Under the pieces are notes generated by a model. It was not told where the DNA came from. It worked only from the letters and a program-made list of their open reading frames with translations, and did not search any database. Positions 16,072 through 24,127 of a stretch of 64,000 nt of DNA are shown here, in pieces. Origin of the DNA: Ga0077527 sp038106575 (GTDB taxonomy: Bacteria; Pseudomonadota; Gammaproteobacteria; Burkholderiales; SG8-41); assembly GCA_038106575.1 (NCBI GenBank), contig JAYOED010000004.1:12184-76183 (forward strand), given 5' to 3'. How positions within the stretch are numbered: position 1 is the stretch's first letter; the number at the start of each line of letters is the position of its first letter. A program made the translations under genes and the position numbers.

Positions 16072-16932
16072 TTACCAGGATGCACTGCCGCGTATGGTCG
16101 TGCGCTCCATGCGCCGGCGCAGCGGCAGGGCATAGTCGAACACCGCTTTGTGCTGGGTGGCGCAGTTATCCCAAAGCAGCAGGTCGTTTATCTGCCACTG
16201 GTGTCGGTATATGAATTCCGGACGCTTCAGATGTTCGAACAGAAAGTCCAGTGTTTGCCGGCTTTCATCCTCGGTTAAACCGGTGATGCGGGTGGTGTAG
16301 CCCTCATTTACGAACAGACATTTTTTTCCGGTGTCGGGGTGGGTGCGTAACACGGTATGTTCAATATCCGGCGGCGCGGTGCGGCCTTCGGTCTTTAGTG
16401 GCGTGCGGTTGAATTCATTGACCTTGCGCTCGTAGGTGTAACTGTAACTGTTGACCGCCCTGCGGCCGTCGAGTCTGGCGATCATCTCCGCAGGCAGCGA
16501 TGCTGCTGCTGCAACAGCACTGGAAAACAGAGTGTCACCCAGCGACCGTCCCGGCTGCTGCGGTATTTCAATGGCATAGAGCAAGGAGCAGCGGCTAGGC
16601 TCCCTTACATAGCAGTGGTCGGTGTGCCAGTAGCGGCCGGCATCGGTGACGCCAATTGGTTCGCCGTCCTCGATGATGTTGGAAACGACGAAGATTTCGG
16701 GATAACCGGGCTTGCTGAAGCGCGAGCGGATATTGACGTCGATTTCGCCAAAGCGCTGGCTGAAGGTGATCTGCTGCTCCGGCGAGAGTTTTTGATTGCG
16801 GAATACGATAACGGCATGTTCGTGGAAGGCTGTCAGTATTTCTTCGAACAGGTCGTCAGATACAGGACGCGAGAGGTCGAGGCCAGTGATTTCGGCCCCC
16901 AGCGCCTGACTAAGCTTGCGGATGTTGAGCAC
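16072..16932 (-). CDS. TauD/TfdA family Fe(II)/2-oxoglutarate dioxygenase
   Basis: Predicted to hydroxylate a small carboxylate, sulfonate or aryloxy acid using 2-oxoglutarate. The iron motif HxD is in YWHTDHCYV, with the distal His in NCATQHKAVFDY and the 2-oxoglutarate Arg in RMERTTIRG. I set the start at GTG 16932 (286 residues, starting VLNIRKLSQALGAEITGLDL, as TauD homologues do). An ATG at 17013 would run into the upstream Bug gene. It is the last gene of the long minus-strand array, 25 bases after the Bug protein, suggesting it acts on the imported compound. Confidence 0.9.
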   Translation of the reverse strand: MLNIRKLSQALGAEITGLDLSRPVSDDLFEEILTAFHEHAVIVFRNQKLSPEQQITFSQRFGEIDVNIRSRFSKPGYPEIFVVSNIIEDGEPIGVTDAGRYWHTDHCYVREPSRCSLLYAIEIPQQPGRSLGDTLFSSAVAAAASLPAEMIARLDGRRAVNSYSYTYERKVNEFNRTPLKTEGRTAPPDIEHTVLRTHPDTGKKCLFVNEGYTTRITGLTEDESRQTLDFLFEHLKRPEFIYRHQWQINDLLLWDNCATQHKAVFDYALPLRRRMERTTIRGSASW

Positions 16933-16957
16933 GGGTCGATTCCGCAGGTGCGCGTTC

Positions 16958-17935
16958 TTAGTTGAGCGTGATTCCTGCGGCATTGATGATCTTCGCGGTC
17001 TGCGCAAGATCATCGCGCATGAATTTGCTGAATTGCTCCGGTGACTGTGTGCGGATGTCGAAGCCGATTGCGGTCAGCCGCTTTTTCAGCTCAGGCGCGT
17101 TCAGTGCGGCGATGATTTCGTTGTTCAGGCTGTTGACTACAGCGCGCGGCGTACCTGCGCGGGTGACGATGCCGAACCAGGTACCAGCTGAGTAATCCTT
17201 AAGCCCGGCTTCACCCGTAGACGGAATATCGGGCCAGTTCGGGTGGCGTTGTTCAGCGGCGAAGGCAATAACCTTGGTGCGGCCGGCCTTGGCATGCGGC
17301 ATGACGGTGGAGGCGCCGGTGATGATCAGGTTGATCTGGCCGCCGAGCACAGCGTTCATTGCAGGGCCAGAACCCTTGAACGGTACGTGCAGCAATTTGA
17401 TGCCGACTATATTTTCGAGCAGTGCTCCACCAAGGTGGTTGGTCGAGGCGGTGCCGGGCGTGCCATAGCTCACGGTTCCCGGTTTAGCCTTGGCCATTGC
17501 GATGACTTCCTTGATGTTGTTGGCTCTCACGGAAGGATGCGCGGCTATCACAAACGGGACGTACACGGCCTGGGTGATGGGCGCAAAGTCCTTGGTTACG
17601 TTGTAAGGCAGTTTTTTCACTACGTTCGGATTGATCGACATCGTGGTCTGCGTGATCAGGCCGATGGTATAGCCGTCGGGAGCAGCGCTGGCCATCAGGT
17701 CGGCGCCGATCATGGTGCTGGCGCCACCGCGGTTGTCGGTAACGAACTGCTGGCCGAAGCGTTCCGACAGCTTGGCGGCGATGCCGCGGCCAATGAGATC
17801 AGTGGTTCCTCCGGGTGGGTAGGGTACGATCAGCCGCACCGGCTTGGTTGGGTATTGTTCCGCAGCCTGGGCTGCGGTTGTTAACAACGTTGCGGCCAGC
17901 AGCGCAATCAGGGTAGTTATCGTGGTTTTGGCCAT
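16958..17935 (-). CDS. Bug/TctC-type tripartite tricarboxylate transporter binding protein
   Basis: Periplasmic solute-binding protein for a carboxylate. From ATG 17935 it is 325 residues with a clear signal peptide (LIALLAATLLTTAAQA-AEQ). The diagnostic Bug segments are YPTKPVRLIVPYPPGGTTDL, the ligand loop region NRGGASTMIGADLMASAAPDG, SYGTPGTASTNHLGGALLEN and HVPFKGSGPAMNAVLGGQIN. RBS GAAGGACA precedes the start. No TctA/TctB permease lies nearby, as is common for the expanded Bug families of Burkholderiales. Confidence 0.95.
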   Translation of the reverse strand: MAKTTITTLIALLAATLLTTAAQAAEQYPTKPVRLIVPYPPGGTTDLIGRGIAAKLSERFGQQFVTDNRGGASTMIGADLMASAAPDGYTIGLITQTTMSINPNVVKKLPYNVTKDFAPITQAVYVPFVIAAHPSVRANNIKEVIAMAKAKPGTVSYGTPGTASTNHLGGALLENIVGIKLLHVPFKGSGPAMNAVLGGQINLIITGASTVMPHAKAGRTKVIAFAAEQRHPNWPDIPSTGEAGLKDYSAGTWFGIVTRAGTPRAVVNSLNNEIIAALNAPELKKRLTAIGFDIRTQSPEQFSKFMRDDLAQTAKIINAAGITLN

Positions 17936-17954
17936 GTTGTCCTTCTCGTTTGTT

Positions 17955-18644
17955 TTATGAATAAGCCTGTTCCAAGCCTTTGCTTCGAAACAATACCGCA
18001 TGTTCCGGTTTTCGGAAAAAATCGATCATTGCCTGCGCAGCGGCAGCTTGTTTGGATACCACGAACAGACCGGCCGAGGTCTCCAGCGTTTTTTGCACTG
18101 AGGCAGGAATGGGTCCAACCACTTCCAGTCCCGGCACTGCCATAAGTTCTGGAATCTGTTGCAAAGCCAGTTCCGCTTTGCCGGCAACTACCAAGGTGCC
18201 GATATAGCCGCCGGGGCGGTTGACAGTCTTGCTCTTCATTTGTTCGGCGATGCCAAGTTTTTCGATCAGCGTCGGGATGTACATGCCGCTCGCACCGTGC
18301 AAGGTGTGGGCGATGGACTTTGCCGCGAGTAGTGATTTGCGTAGCGCATCAACGCTGGAGATATCCGGATGCGGCGTGCCTTTGGCGACGCCGACACCGA
18401 CCACGGCCCGGGCAAATGGGAGGCAGCTGGCAGATACGATGAAACCGGCCTCCACAAGCTCCTTAACTGCACCGCTGCCAAGGATCACTACGTCACCGGG
18501 TTCGCCAGCCCTGATTTTTCCAACCATGCCCTTGGCTGAACCGGCGGTGATGGAAGCCTGGTTGCTACTGATTTTTTCGTAGGCGGGTATCAGCGCGTCG
18601 AGCACCGTGCGCGTGCTGTTGGAGGTGAGTATTTTAAGTTCCAT
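17955..18644 (-). CDS. ModA-like substrate-binding domain protein without signal peptide
   Basis: 229-residue type 2 periplasmic-binding fold related to molybdate-binding ModA: MELKILTSNSTRTVLDALIP, GSAKGMVGKIRAGEPGDVVI, AFARAVV-like LPFARAVVGVGVAKGTPHPD, HGASGMYIPTLIEKLGIAEQ and GELALQ-like GKAELALQQIPEL. It starts at residue 1 of the domain with no signal peptide or lipobox, and the upstream gene stops 6 bases before its ATG, leaving no room for one. A cytoplasmic binding protein or ligand sensor is therefore likely. It lies between a GST and a Bug gene. Confidence 0.85.
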   Translation of the reverse strand: MELKILTSNSTRTVLDALIPAYEKISSNQASITAGSAKGMVGKIRAGEPGDVVILGSGAVKELVEAGFIVSASCLPFARAVVGVGVAKGTPHPDISSVDALRKSLLAAKSIAHTLHGASGMYIPTLIEKLGIAEQMKSKTVNRPGGYIGTLVVAGKAELALQQIPELMAVPGLEVVGPIPASVQKTLETSAGLFVVSKQAAAAQAMIDFFRKPEHAVLFRSKGLEQAYS

Positions 18645-18650
18645 GGCGGT

Positions 18651-19307
18651 TCAGTTCATCGGTTGCGCGGTGCGTGCAAATTCGGCATCGACTGCCTTCT
18701 CATGGGCGATCAGCTTTTGCACGCTCGGACGCTGCTGCAGCCGTTCGTAATGGGCCATGCAGTGCCTGAACTGCGACAGGTCGAGCTTGAAGCTCAGCGT
18801 GCGCCGCATGCACCAGTGGAAGTAGGCATCGGGCGTGGTGAAATGGTCAAAGAAGAATTCGCGGCCGGAGAGCAGGTTGTCGGCAATCCGGTATTCCTCG
18901 AACAGCAGCTTGTTGGCGACGCGCTTCACCGATTCGGCGGAGTCGGGAAGATCGCAATAGTTTTCGGGACGCGCGTTCGGCGTCATCTTCGGATGGATGC
19001 CCGAAGCGAACCAGCACATCAGCGAGATCGCCTCGATTTCCTGCTGCTGGTCTGCCGGCAGCAGCCTGGCCTGCGGGAAATTGCGGTGGACCCAGATCTG
19101 GATCGCTGGGTTCTCGGTCAGCGGTTCGCCGTCGATCACCAGCACCGGCACCTTGTGCTTGGGATTGAGCTTCAGGTATTCCGGTGTCTTCAGCTGTCCC
19201 GAGCGCGAATTCATGTTGTGCACCGTGAATTCGGCTCCGGCCTCGGTCAGTGCGACGAACGGCACCAAGGCGCAAGTCTTTGGGGCGTAATAGAGCTCAA
19301 GCTTCAT
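18651..19307 (-). CDS. Glutathione S-transferase family protein
   Basis: 218-residue cytosolic GST. The thioredoxin-like N-domain opens MKLELYYAPKTCALVPFVAL, with LNPKHKVPVLVIDGEPLTEN (cis-Pro in KVPVL and the glutathione-binding Glu/Asn). The helical C-domain has VANKLLFEEYRIADNLLSG and ends SVQKLIAHEKAVDAEF. The Cys in PKTC could serve as a beta-class catalytic residue. Inside the catabolic array, after the thiolase; a role in dehalogenation, ring cleavage or isomerisation is possible but not shown. Confidence 0.88.
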   Translation of the reverse strand: MKLELYYAPKTCALVPFVALTEAGAEFTVHNMNSRSGQLKTPEYLKLNPKHKVPVLVIDGEPLTENPAIQIWVHRNFPQARLLPADQQQEIEAISLMCWFASGIHPKMTPNARPENYCDLPDSAESVKRVANKLLFEEYRIADNLLSGREFFFDHFTTPDAYFHWCMRRTLSFKLDLSQFRHCMAHYERLQQRPSVQKLIAHEKAVDAEFARTAQPMN

Positions 19308-19318
19308 GCGCGCTCCCG

Positions 19319-20473
19319 TTACAGGGTGTTTTCAGAGCCGAAAATTACTGTGCACTGGCTTGAGAGTACACCTCCATTCCCATGTGCGAGCGCAACGTCG
19401 CAGTTCTTCACCTGCCGTTCGCCGCATTCGCCGCGCACCTGGCGGATGGCCTCGATCATCACCAGCAGGCCGTACATGCCGGGATGACAGTAAGACAGGC
19501 CGCCGCCGGAGGTGTTGACCGCGAGTTTGCCGCCGGGAGCGATGGCTCCGCCCGAAACAAAGCGTCCGCCTTCGCCCTTGGGGCAGAAGCCGAGATCCTC
19601 AAGAAACAGGATCGGATTGATGGTGAATGCGTCGTAGAGCGACAGCATCTTCACATCTTTTTGCTTGACGCCGGCCATTTTGAAGGCTTGCGGCCCCGAG
19701 ACCGAGGCGCCGGTGACGGTGAAGTCGGGCAGGCTGGAGATGTTGGCATGTGACAGCGTCTCACCGACGCCGAGCACGTAGACCGGCTTTTGTTTTAGCG
19801 ATTTGGCCCTCGCCGCCGAAGTCAGCACGATGGCACCGCCGCCGTCGACCACCAGGCAGCAGTCGCGCACCGTGAACGGATAGGACACCATGCGCGCGTT
19901 GAGCGCCTGTTCGATGGTCAGCGGTTCTTTTTCCCAGGCCTTGGGATTGAGCAGGGCCCACTTCCGCGCTGACACCGCCACTTCGGCAAGATGTTCGCGG
20001 GTGGTGCCGTACTGGTGCATGTGCCGTGCCGCCGCCATCGCGTAGGCGCTGATCGGCAGGATCGGTCGGTAGGGCATTTCGTAGGGATTGAATTCGCGCG
20101 GGCTGGCGGCGGCGCGCGAGACCGAGCGCTGGGTGCTGCCATAGGCGATGACCGCAACTTCGCAAAGACCCAGCTGTATGGCCATCTGCGCATGCGCAAC
20201 ATGGGTCATGAACGACGAGCCGCCGATCTGCGTGCCGTCGAATACCTTGGGCTTGATGCGCAGGTATTCGGCCAGCGACATCGGGCCCATGCGTACCTGG
20301 GTGGCGGCGACGAACAGGGCGTCGACATCCTTCAGTTTTAATCCGCAGTCGTCCAGCGCACGCATCGTCGCCTGCGCCATCAGGTCAACCGGCGAGGTAT
20401 GCGGTGCGACCAGGCCGAGATCGGATTCTGCCGCGCCGACGACTGCGATGCTGCCACGTTGGAGTCCTCTCAT
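19319..20473 (-). CDS. Thiolase-like protein of the SCP-x/Ltp2 (lipid-transfer) group
   Basis: 384-residue thiolase fold. The position of the usual nucleophilic Cys reads TQIGGSSFMTHVAHAQ, so it is Ser, while CHPGM and HGNGGVLSSQC retain the His and second Cys regions. Loss of the nucleophile and the block TSGGGLSYCHPGMYGLL resemble Ltp2, the retro-aldolase that cleaves side chains in steroid catabolism together with a DUF35 protein. A DUF35 gene overlaps its start by 4 bases (ATGA), matching that pairing. C-C bond cleavage of a beta-hydroxyacyl-CoA is therefore more likely than classical thiolysis; this is inference. Confidence 0.85.
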   Translation of the reverse strand: MRGLQRGSIAVVGAAESDLGLVAPHTSPVDLMAQATMRALDDCGLKLKDVDALFVAATQVRMGPMSLAEYLRIKPKVFDGTQIGGSSFMTHVAHAQMAIQLGLCEVAVIAYGSTQRSVSRAAASPREFNPYEMPYRPILPISAYAMAAARHMHQYGTTREHLAEVAVSARKWALLNPKAWEKEPLTIEQALNARMVSYPFTVRDCCLVVDGGGAIVLTSAARAKSLKQKPVYVLGVGETLSHANISSLPDFTVTGASVSGPQAFKMAGVKQKDVKMLSLYDAFTINPILFLEDLGFCPKGEGGRFVSGGAIAPGGKLAVNTSGGGLSYCHPGMYGLLVMIEAIRQVRGECGERQVKNCDVALAHGNGGVLSSQCTVIFGSENTL

Positions 20474-20859
20474 TTGGCTTCTCCCGCAGGCGTGAATACA
20501 GGATAGGGCAGGGCTTTGTCGTCGCCGGGATGCACTTTGAACTTCACGCGCATGCCGATTTTGACCTGCACCGGATCGATATCCTCGACACGGCTCATCA
20601 GGCGGTATCCCTCATCCATGTCGATCATCGCCACGTTGAGCGGCGGCTCGCCCTTGTAATGGACGACTGTCGTGGTGTAGACCGTGCCCAGTCCTTTCGA
20701 TACCCGCCATTCGATGTTGGCGCTTCCGGTTTCCGGCGCGATCGCGCGCGGGTAGAAGAACGCCTTGTTGGTGTCCTTGTTCACCTGATAGGCGAGTTCG
20801 CCTTTCTTCAGGTGCTCGACGTAGGTGCCGAGCGGCGATTGTTTCATCAGGTCGGTCAT
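20470..20859 (-). CDS. DUF35/OB-fold protein partner of the thiolase, cysteine-free
   Basis: 129-residue protein from ATG 20859 with RBS AAGGAAAC. The OB-fold part reads TVYTTTVVHYKGEPPLNVAM, MDEGYRLMSRVEDIDPVQVK, IGMRVKFKVHP, as in ACAC/DUF35 proteins. The N-terminal region that normally carries a four-Cys zinc ribbon has none here (NKDTNKAFFYPRAIAPETGS). Stop and thiolase start overlap as ATGA, so translation is coupled. DUF35 partners help open the acyl-CoA site of Ltp2-like enzymes. The zinc-less variant must hold its fold by other contacts. Confidence 0.85.
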   Translation of the reverse strand: MTDLMKQSPLGTYVEHLKKGELAYQVNKDTNKAFFYPRAIAPETGSANIEWRVSKGLGTVYTTTVVHYKGEPPLNVAMIDMDEGYRLMSRVEDIDPVQVKIGMRVKFKVHPGDDKALPYPVFTPAGEAK

Positions 20860-20899
20860 CACTGTTTCCTTTGTCAGACGGTTTTTTGGATTTCTGGCT

Positions 20900-21700
20900 T
20901 TATTTCTGTGATTCGAGGAATTTGAGCGTAGCTTGTGCGCAGCGATCCGGATAGGCGCCGGCGGCATGCCAGGCGTCGCCTTCAAGAACCAGCAATTGTG
21001 CCGATTTGACCTGCGATACCCACGCCTTTACGCCGTCCACCGAACGCAACCCGCTGCCGGTGGTGGTAATGATCAGGGTCGGGCAGGTGATGCGCTTGAC
21101 GTCTTCGCGGATGTCGAGCTTCGGTACCCAGCGCAGATAGCCCTGAAGCGTCGACAGCGGCGTTTTGCCCTGCATGTTGTTGATCCACCAGTCGATCTCG
21201 GCCTGCGTGGCCACGCTGCCCAGTCGTCCCTGCATGGTGTGAAGCGCCCAGTCGAGCACGCCTTTGCTGTTGATGTGCTTCAGCCAGTCATCGACGCCGG
21301 CGGCCGGCAGTACCGGCGGCGTCACCCCGATCAGGGTCTTCACCAGCCCCGGACGGCTCGCGGCCATTGCCAAAGACATCGAGCCGCCACTCTTGGCGCC
21401 AACGAGATGTACGCTGGCACAGCCGAGATGGCGGATCAGCGCTTCAACGTCGTCGAGCAGTTCGCCCATCGACCACTCGTGATCCGCCGGCATCGGCGTC
21501 GAGCGGCCGAAGCCGCGCAGGTCGATGCGCACCACGCGGTAATGGCGCATGAAATGCGGCACCCAGGCCCGCCAGGCTTCACCGGATTCGGCGAGGCCGT
21601 GCACGAAGAGGAGTGTTTCCGGTGTGCGCCAGGGATCGGTGCAGTCATCAATGGTGTAGAAGATTTTGCAGCTGTCAGGGCGGTTCAGGGTGTATTCCAC
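20900..21700 (-). CDS. Alpha/beta fold hydrolase
   Basis: 266 residues. Oxyanion region LLFVHGLAESGEAWRAWVPH, DLRGFGRSTPM, and a nucleophile elbow VHLVGAKSGGSMSLAM in which Ser sits in A-K-S-G-G, then a C-terminal His region LEGDAWHAAGAYPD. The overall layout is that of ring-cleavage (meta-fission) hydrolases and related esterases. It is 3 bases from the next gene upstream and lies between CoA ligase and DUF35/thiolase, so it probably trims the substrate or an intermediate. Confidence 0.88.
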   Translation of the reverse strand: MEYTLNRPDSCKIFYTIDDCTDPWRTPETLLFVHGLAESGEAWRAWVPHFMRHYRVVRIDLRGFGRSTPMPADHEWSMGELLDDVEALIRHLGCASVHLVGAKSGGSMSLAMAASRPGLVKTLIGVTPPVLPAAGVDDWLKHINSKGVLDWALHTMQGRLGSVATQAEIDWWINNMQGKTPLSTLQGYLRWVPKLDIREDVKRITCPTLIITTTGSGLRSVDGVKAWVSQVKSAQLLVLEGDAWHAAGAYPDRCAQATLKFLESQK

Positions 21701-21703
21701 GGC

Positions 21704-23323
21704 TCAGGCCTTTTTGTTTTTCAGTCCGAAATCGATCAACGCCTGCGCGCGCACCTTGTTTTTCTGTACCTTGGCGCTACCGGTCATGCCGATCGCTTCG
21801 AAGTTGTCGACGATTTTCAGATAACGCGGCACGCGGAAGTTGGCCAGCAGATCCTTGCTCCAGGCGATCAACTCTTCCGGCGTCGCGGTTTTTCCCTCGC
21901 GCAGGATCACGTAGGCCGCGGGCACCTCGATCAGCCGCGGGTCGGGAACGCCTACCACCTGAGCCTGCTTGATCGCCGGATGTTTGTGCAGCACATCCTC
22001 GACCTCGGCAGGGGCAACATTTTCACCACCGACACGGAACACGTCCTTGATGCGGGTGAGGAATTTCAGCCGGCCGTCTTCATCCATTACGCCGAGGTCA
22101 CCGGTGTGCAGCCAGCCTTCGGTGTCGATCGTCTTCGCGGTCTGCTCGGGCATTTTGTAATAACCCTGCATCACGCTCCAGCCCCGCACCTGGATTTCAC
22201 CGGTCCAGCCTGGCGGCTGTGCGGATCCGTTTTCAGGATCGATGATGCGTACCTCGACATCATCGAGGATGTGGGCCCAGCCTTCGATGCGTTTTTCGAT
22301 ATCGTCGTCATATTTCGACATGCAGACGTTGGGAGAAGCTTCCGAGAGGCCGTAGGCCTGTACCAGCCCCTTCATGCCCATCTGCTCGACCACCCGCCGT
22401 GACACTTCGGGGCCGCAGGACACCCAGCCGTTGCGCAGTTTAAGCGGATATTTCTTGAAATCAGGATGATTAAGCAGCATCAGGAACATGGTGTCGTTGC
22501 CGGAGGTGTGCGTGCATTCCTCACTCCACATCGTTAACAGGGCTTCCTCGGCATCGAAGGTCGGCGACGAGAACAGGCAGGCGCCGGTGACCAGCGCCGC
22601 AAGCAGCGAAAGCGTGGTGCCAGCAACGTGATAGAACGGGCGTGCGCTGTAATAGCGGTCGCCGGCCCGGAGATGGAAGCGTCGGGCGACGCAGACTGCA
22701 TTTCTAAGCATGTTGTCGTGGCTCAGCATTACGCCCTTAGGGTGCGAGGTCGTGCCTGAAGTGAACTGCATCAGCAGGATGTCTTCGGGTTTCACTTCCG
22801 ATGGCCAGGCTTCCTCGAAAGCCGCTCCCTTGAAGAGGAGATCGTCAAAGCCTATTGCACCTTTCGGGATGTCCTTGCCCAGAACCACGACGGTTTGCAG
22901 CAGCGGCAGTGCCGGATCGGGCAGGGCGCGGTCGACTGCCGGGCAGATGCTGCGCAGCATGGCGATGAAACCGATCTTGAGGAAACGGTCGGCGATGAAC
23001 AGCACCTTCACGTCGGCCTGATGCAGGCAGTATTCCAGTTCGTCAGCCTTGAATCGGGTGTTGACCGGCACGGTAACCGCGCCGATGCGTGCGGCAGCGT
23101 AGAAAAAAATCACCCACTCCAGCGTATTGCCCATGCACACGGCAACGTGGTCGCCGCGACTGATGCCTAGCGCCCGCAGTCCCTGCGAGACTTCGCGCAC
23201 TTTGTCGCGCAGTTCCGCCCAGGTCAGTCGCCGCCCGGCGATGACCAGCGCCTCGTGCTGCGCATGCGCCGTGGCTGTGGTGTTGAGCACCTCGGCGAGA
23301 GTTTGCGGTTTCCAGACAGGCAT
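21704..23323 (-). CDS. AMP-dependent acyl-CoA synthetase/ligase
   Basis: 539-residue ANL-family ligase: ATP + carboxylate + CoA to acyl-CoA + AMP + PPi. The P-loop-like A3 motif is LMQFTSGTTSHPKGVMLSH, A5 is VQAYGLSEASPN, A7 GWLHTGDLGVMDEDGRL, A8 FRVGGENVAPAEVEDVLHKH, and the catalytic Lys of A10 lies in MTGSAKVQKNKVR. Most similar to medium or branched acyl ligases. With an ADP-forming CoA ligase in the same array there are two activation routes, hinting at two carboxylates. Confidence 0.92.
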   Translation of the reverse strand: MPVWKPQTLAEVLNTTATAHAQHEALVIAGRRLTWAELRDKVREVSQGLRALGISRGDHVAVCMGNTLEWVIFFYAAARIGAVTVPVNTRFKADELEYCLHQADVKVLFIADRFLKIGFIAMLRSICPAVDRALPDPALPLLQTVVVLGKDIPKGAIGFDDLLFKGAAFEEAWPSEVKPEDILLMQFTSGTTSHPKGVMLSHDNMLRNAVCVARRFHLRAGDRYYSARPFYHVAGTTLSLLAALVTGACLFSSPTFDAEEALLTMWSEECTHTSGNDTMFLMLLNHPDFKKYPLKLRNGWVSCGPEVSRRVVEQMGMKGLVQAYGLSEASPNVCMSKYDDDIEKRIEGWAHILDDVEVRIIDPENGSAQPPGWTGEIQVRGWSVMQGYYKMPEQTAKTIDTEGWLHTGDLGVMDEDGRLKFLTRIKDVFRVGGENVAPAEVEDVLHKHPAIKQAQVVGVPDPRLIEVPAAYVILREGKTATPEELIAWSKDLLANFRVPRYLKIVDNFEAIGMTGSAKVQKNKVRAQALIDFGLKNKKA

Positions 23324-23356
23324 TATTTATAACTATATGATTTAAAATATAATTTA

Positions 23357-24127
23357 CTATTTTCCGGTAAATTTCGGTTTACGTTTTTCCTTGAATGCGG
23401 TCACGCCTTCGACATGGTCATGGGTCATGCGCGCGCCGCTGATTGCCATGACTTCCAGTTCCAGCAACTGCTCGAGTGTCGGTGTGTACATGTACTGGAA
23501 CATGCGCTTGGCCAGGGTCAACGCGTACGTGGCCGATCCGGCAATCTCGCGCGCCAGTTCCTGCGCGGCGTTTTCCAGTTCGGTATCCGGCACGACCCTG
23601 CTGATCAGCCCCATGTCCTTTGCCTCCGCCGCGGGTAGCTTGCGCGCGCTGTAGACGATCTCCTTGGCCCGCGAGATGCCGAGATGCTGGGTCAGGAAAA
23701 AGATTGCGCCGCCGTCGGGTGGAATGCCGACATTCTTGAAGGCCATCAGCAGATAGGCGTTTTCACTGGCAATGATGAGATCGCAGGCGAGCGCCATGCT
23801 GGCGCCAATGCCGGCTGCGGGTCCGCGGATGGCTGCGATCACCGGTTTTTCCAGGTGATGCAGGTTGATGATCATCTTCTGGTGGCCCTTGGAACGTTTG
23901 CGGCCGCTGACCACGTCGTAGCCGCCCATAGAGCCGACGTCGCCACCGGCGCAGAAGGCGCGACCGGCGCCCGTGAGCACGACGGTGCGCACCGTATCGT
24001 CCGTATTCATTTGGGCGAATGCGTCGGCAAGGTCGTGATACATCTCGCCTGAAAGGGCATTGAGCTTGTCGGCGCGGTCGAGCAGGATCGTGGCAATGCC
24101 TTCATCGACGGTGATCTTGATGCTCAT
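23357..24127 (-). CDS. Crotonase-fold enzyme, PaaG-like (isomerase type)
   Basis: 256-residue crotonase. The oxyanion loop AFCAGGDVGSMGG and GIGASMALACDL are present. At the two positions of the hydratase glutamates (rat Glu144 and Glu164) it has Ser (GIGASMAL) and Phe (LLMAFKNVG), so classic hydratase chemistry is unlikely. Instead it has VGIPPDGGAIFFL, with Asp where PaaG-type isomerases place their catalytic Asp. It may be an enoyl-CoA or epoxy-acyl-CoA isomerase. Its start overlaps the stop of the next upstream gene (ATGA). A paralogue lies at 39284-40054. Confidence 0.9.
   Translation of the reverse strand: MSIKITVDEGIATILLDRADKLNALSGEMYHDLADAFAQMNTDDTVRTVVLTGAGRAFCAGGDVGSMGGYDVVSGRKRSKGHQKMIINLHHLEKPVIAAIRGPAAGIGASMALACDLIIASENAYLLMAFKNVGIPPDGGAIFFLTQHLGISRAKEIVYSARKLPAAEAKDMGLISRVVPDTELENAAQELAREIAGSATYALTLAKRMFQYMYTPTLEQLLELEVMAISGARMTHDHVEGVTAFKEKRKPKFTGK

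Noticed and set aside
20933..22402. 489-residue plus-strand ORF
   Set aside because: Antisense to hydrolase and CoA-ligase genes with clear motifs; composition typical of a GC-rich shadow.
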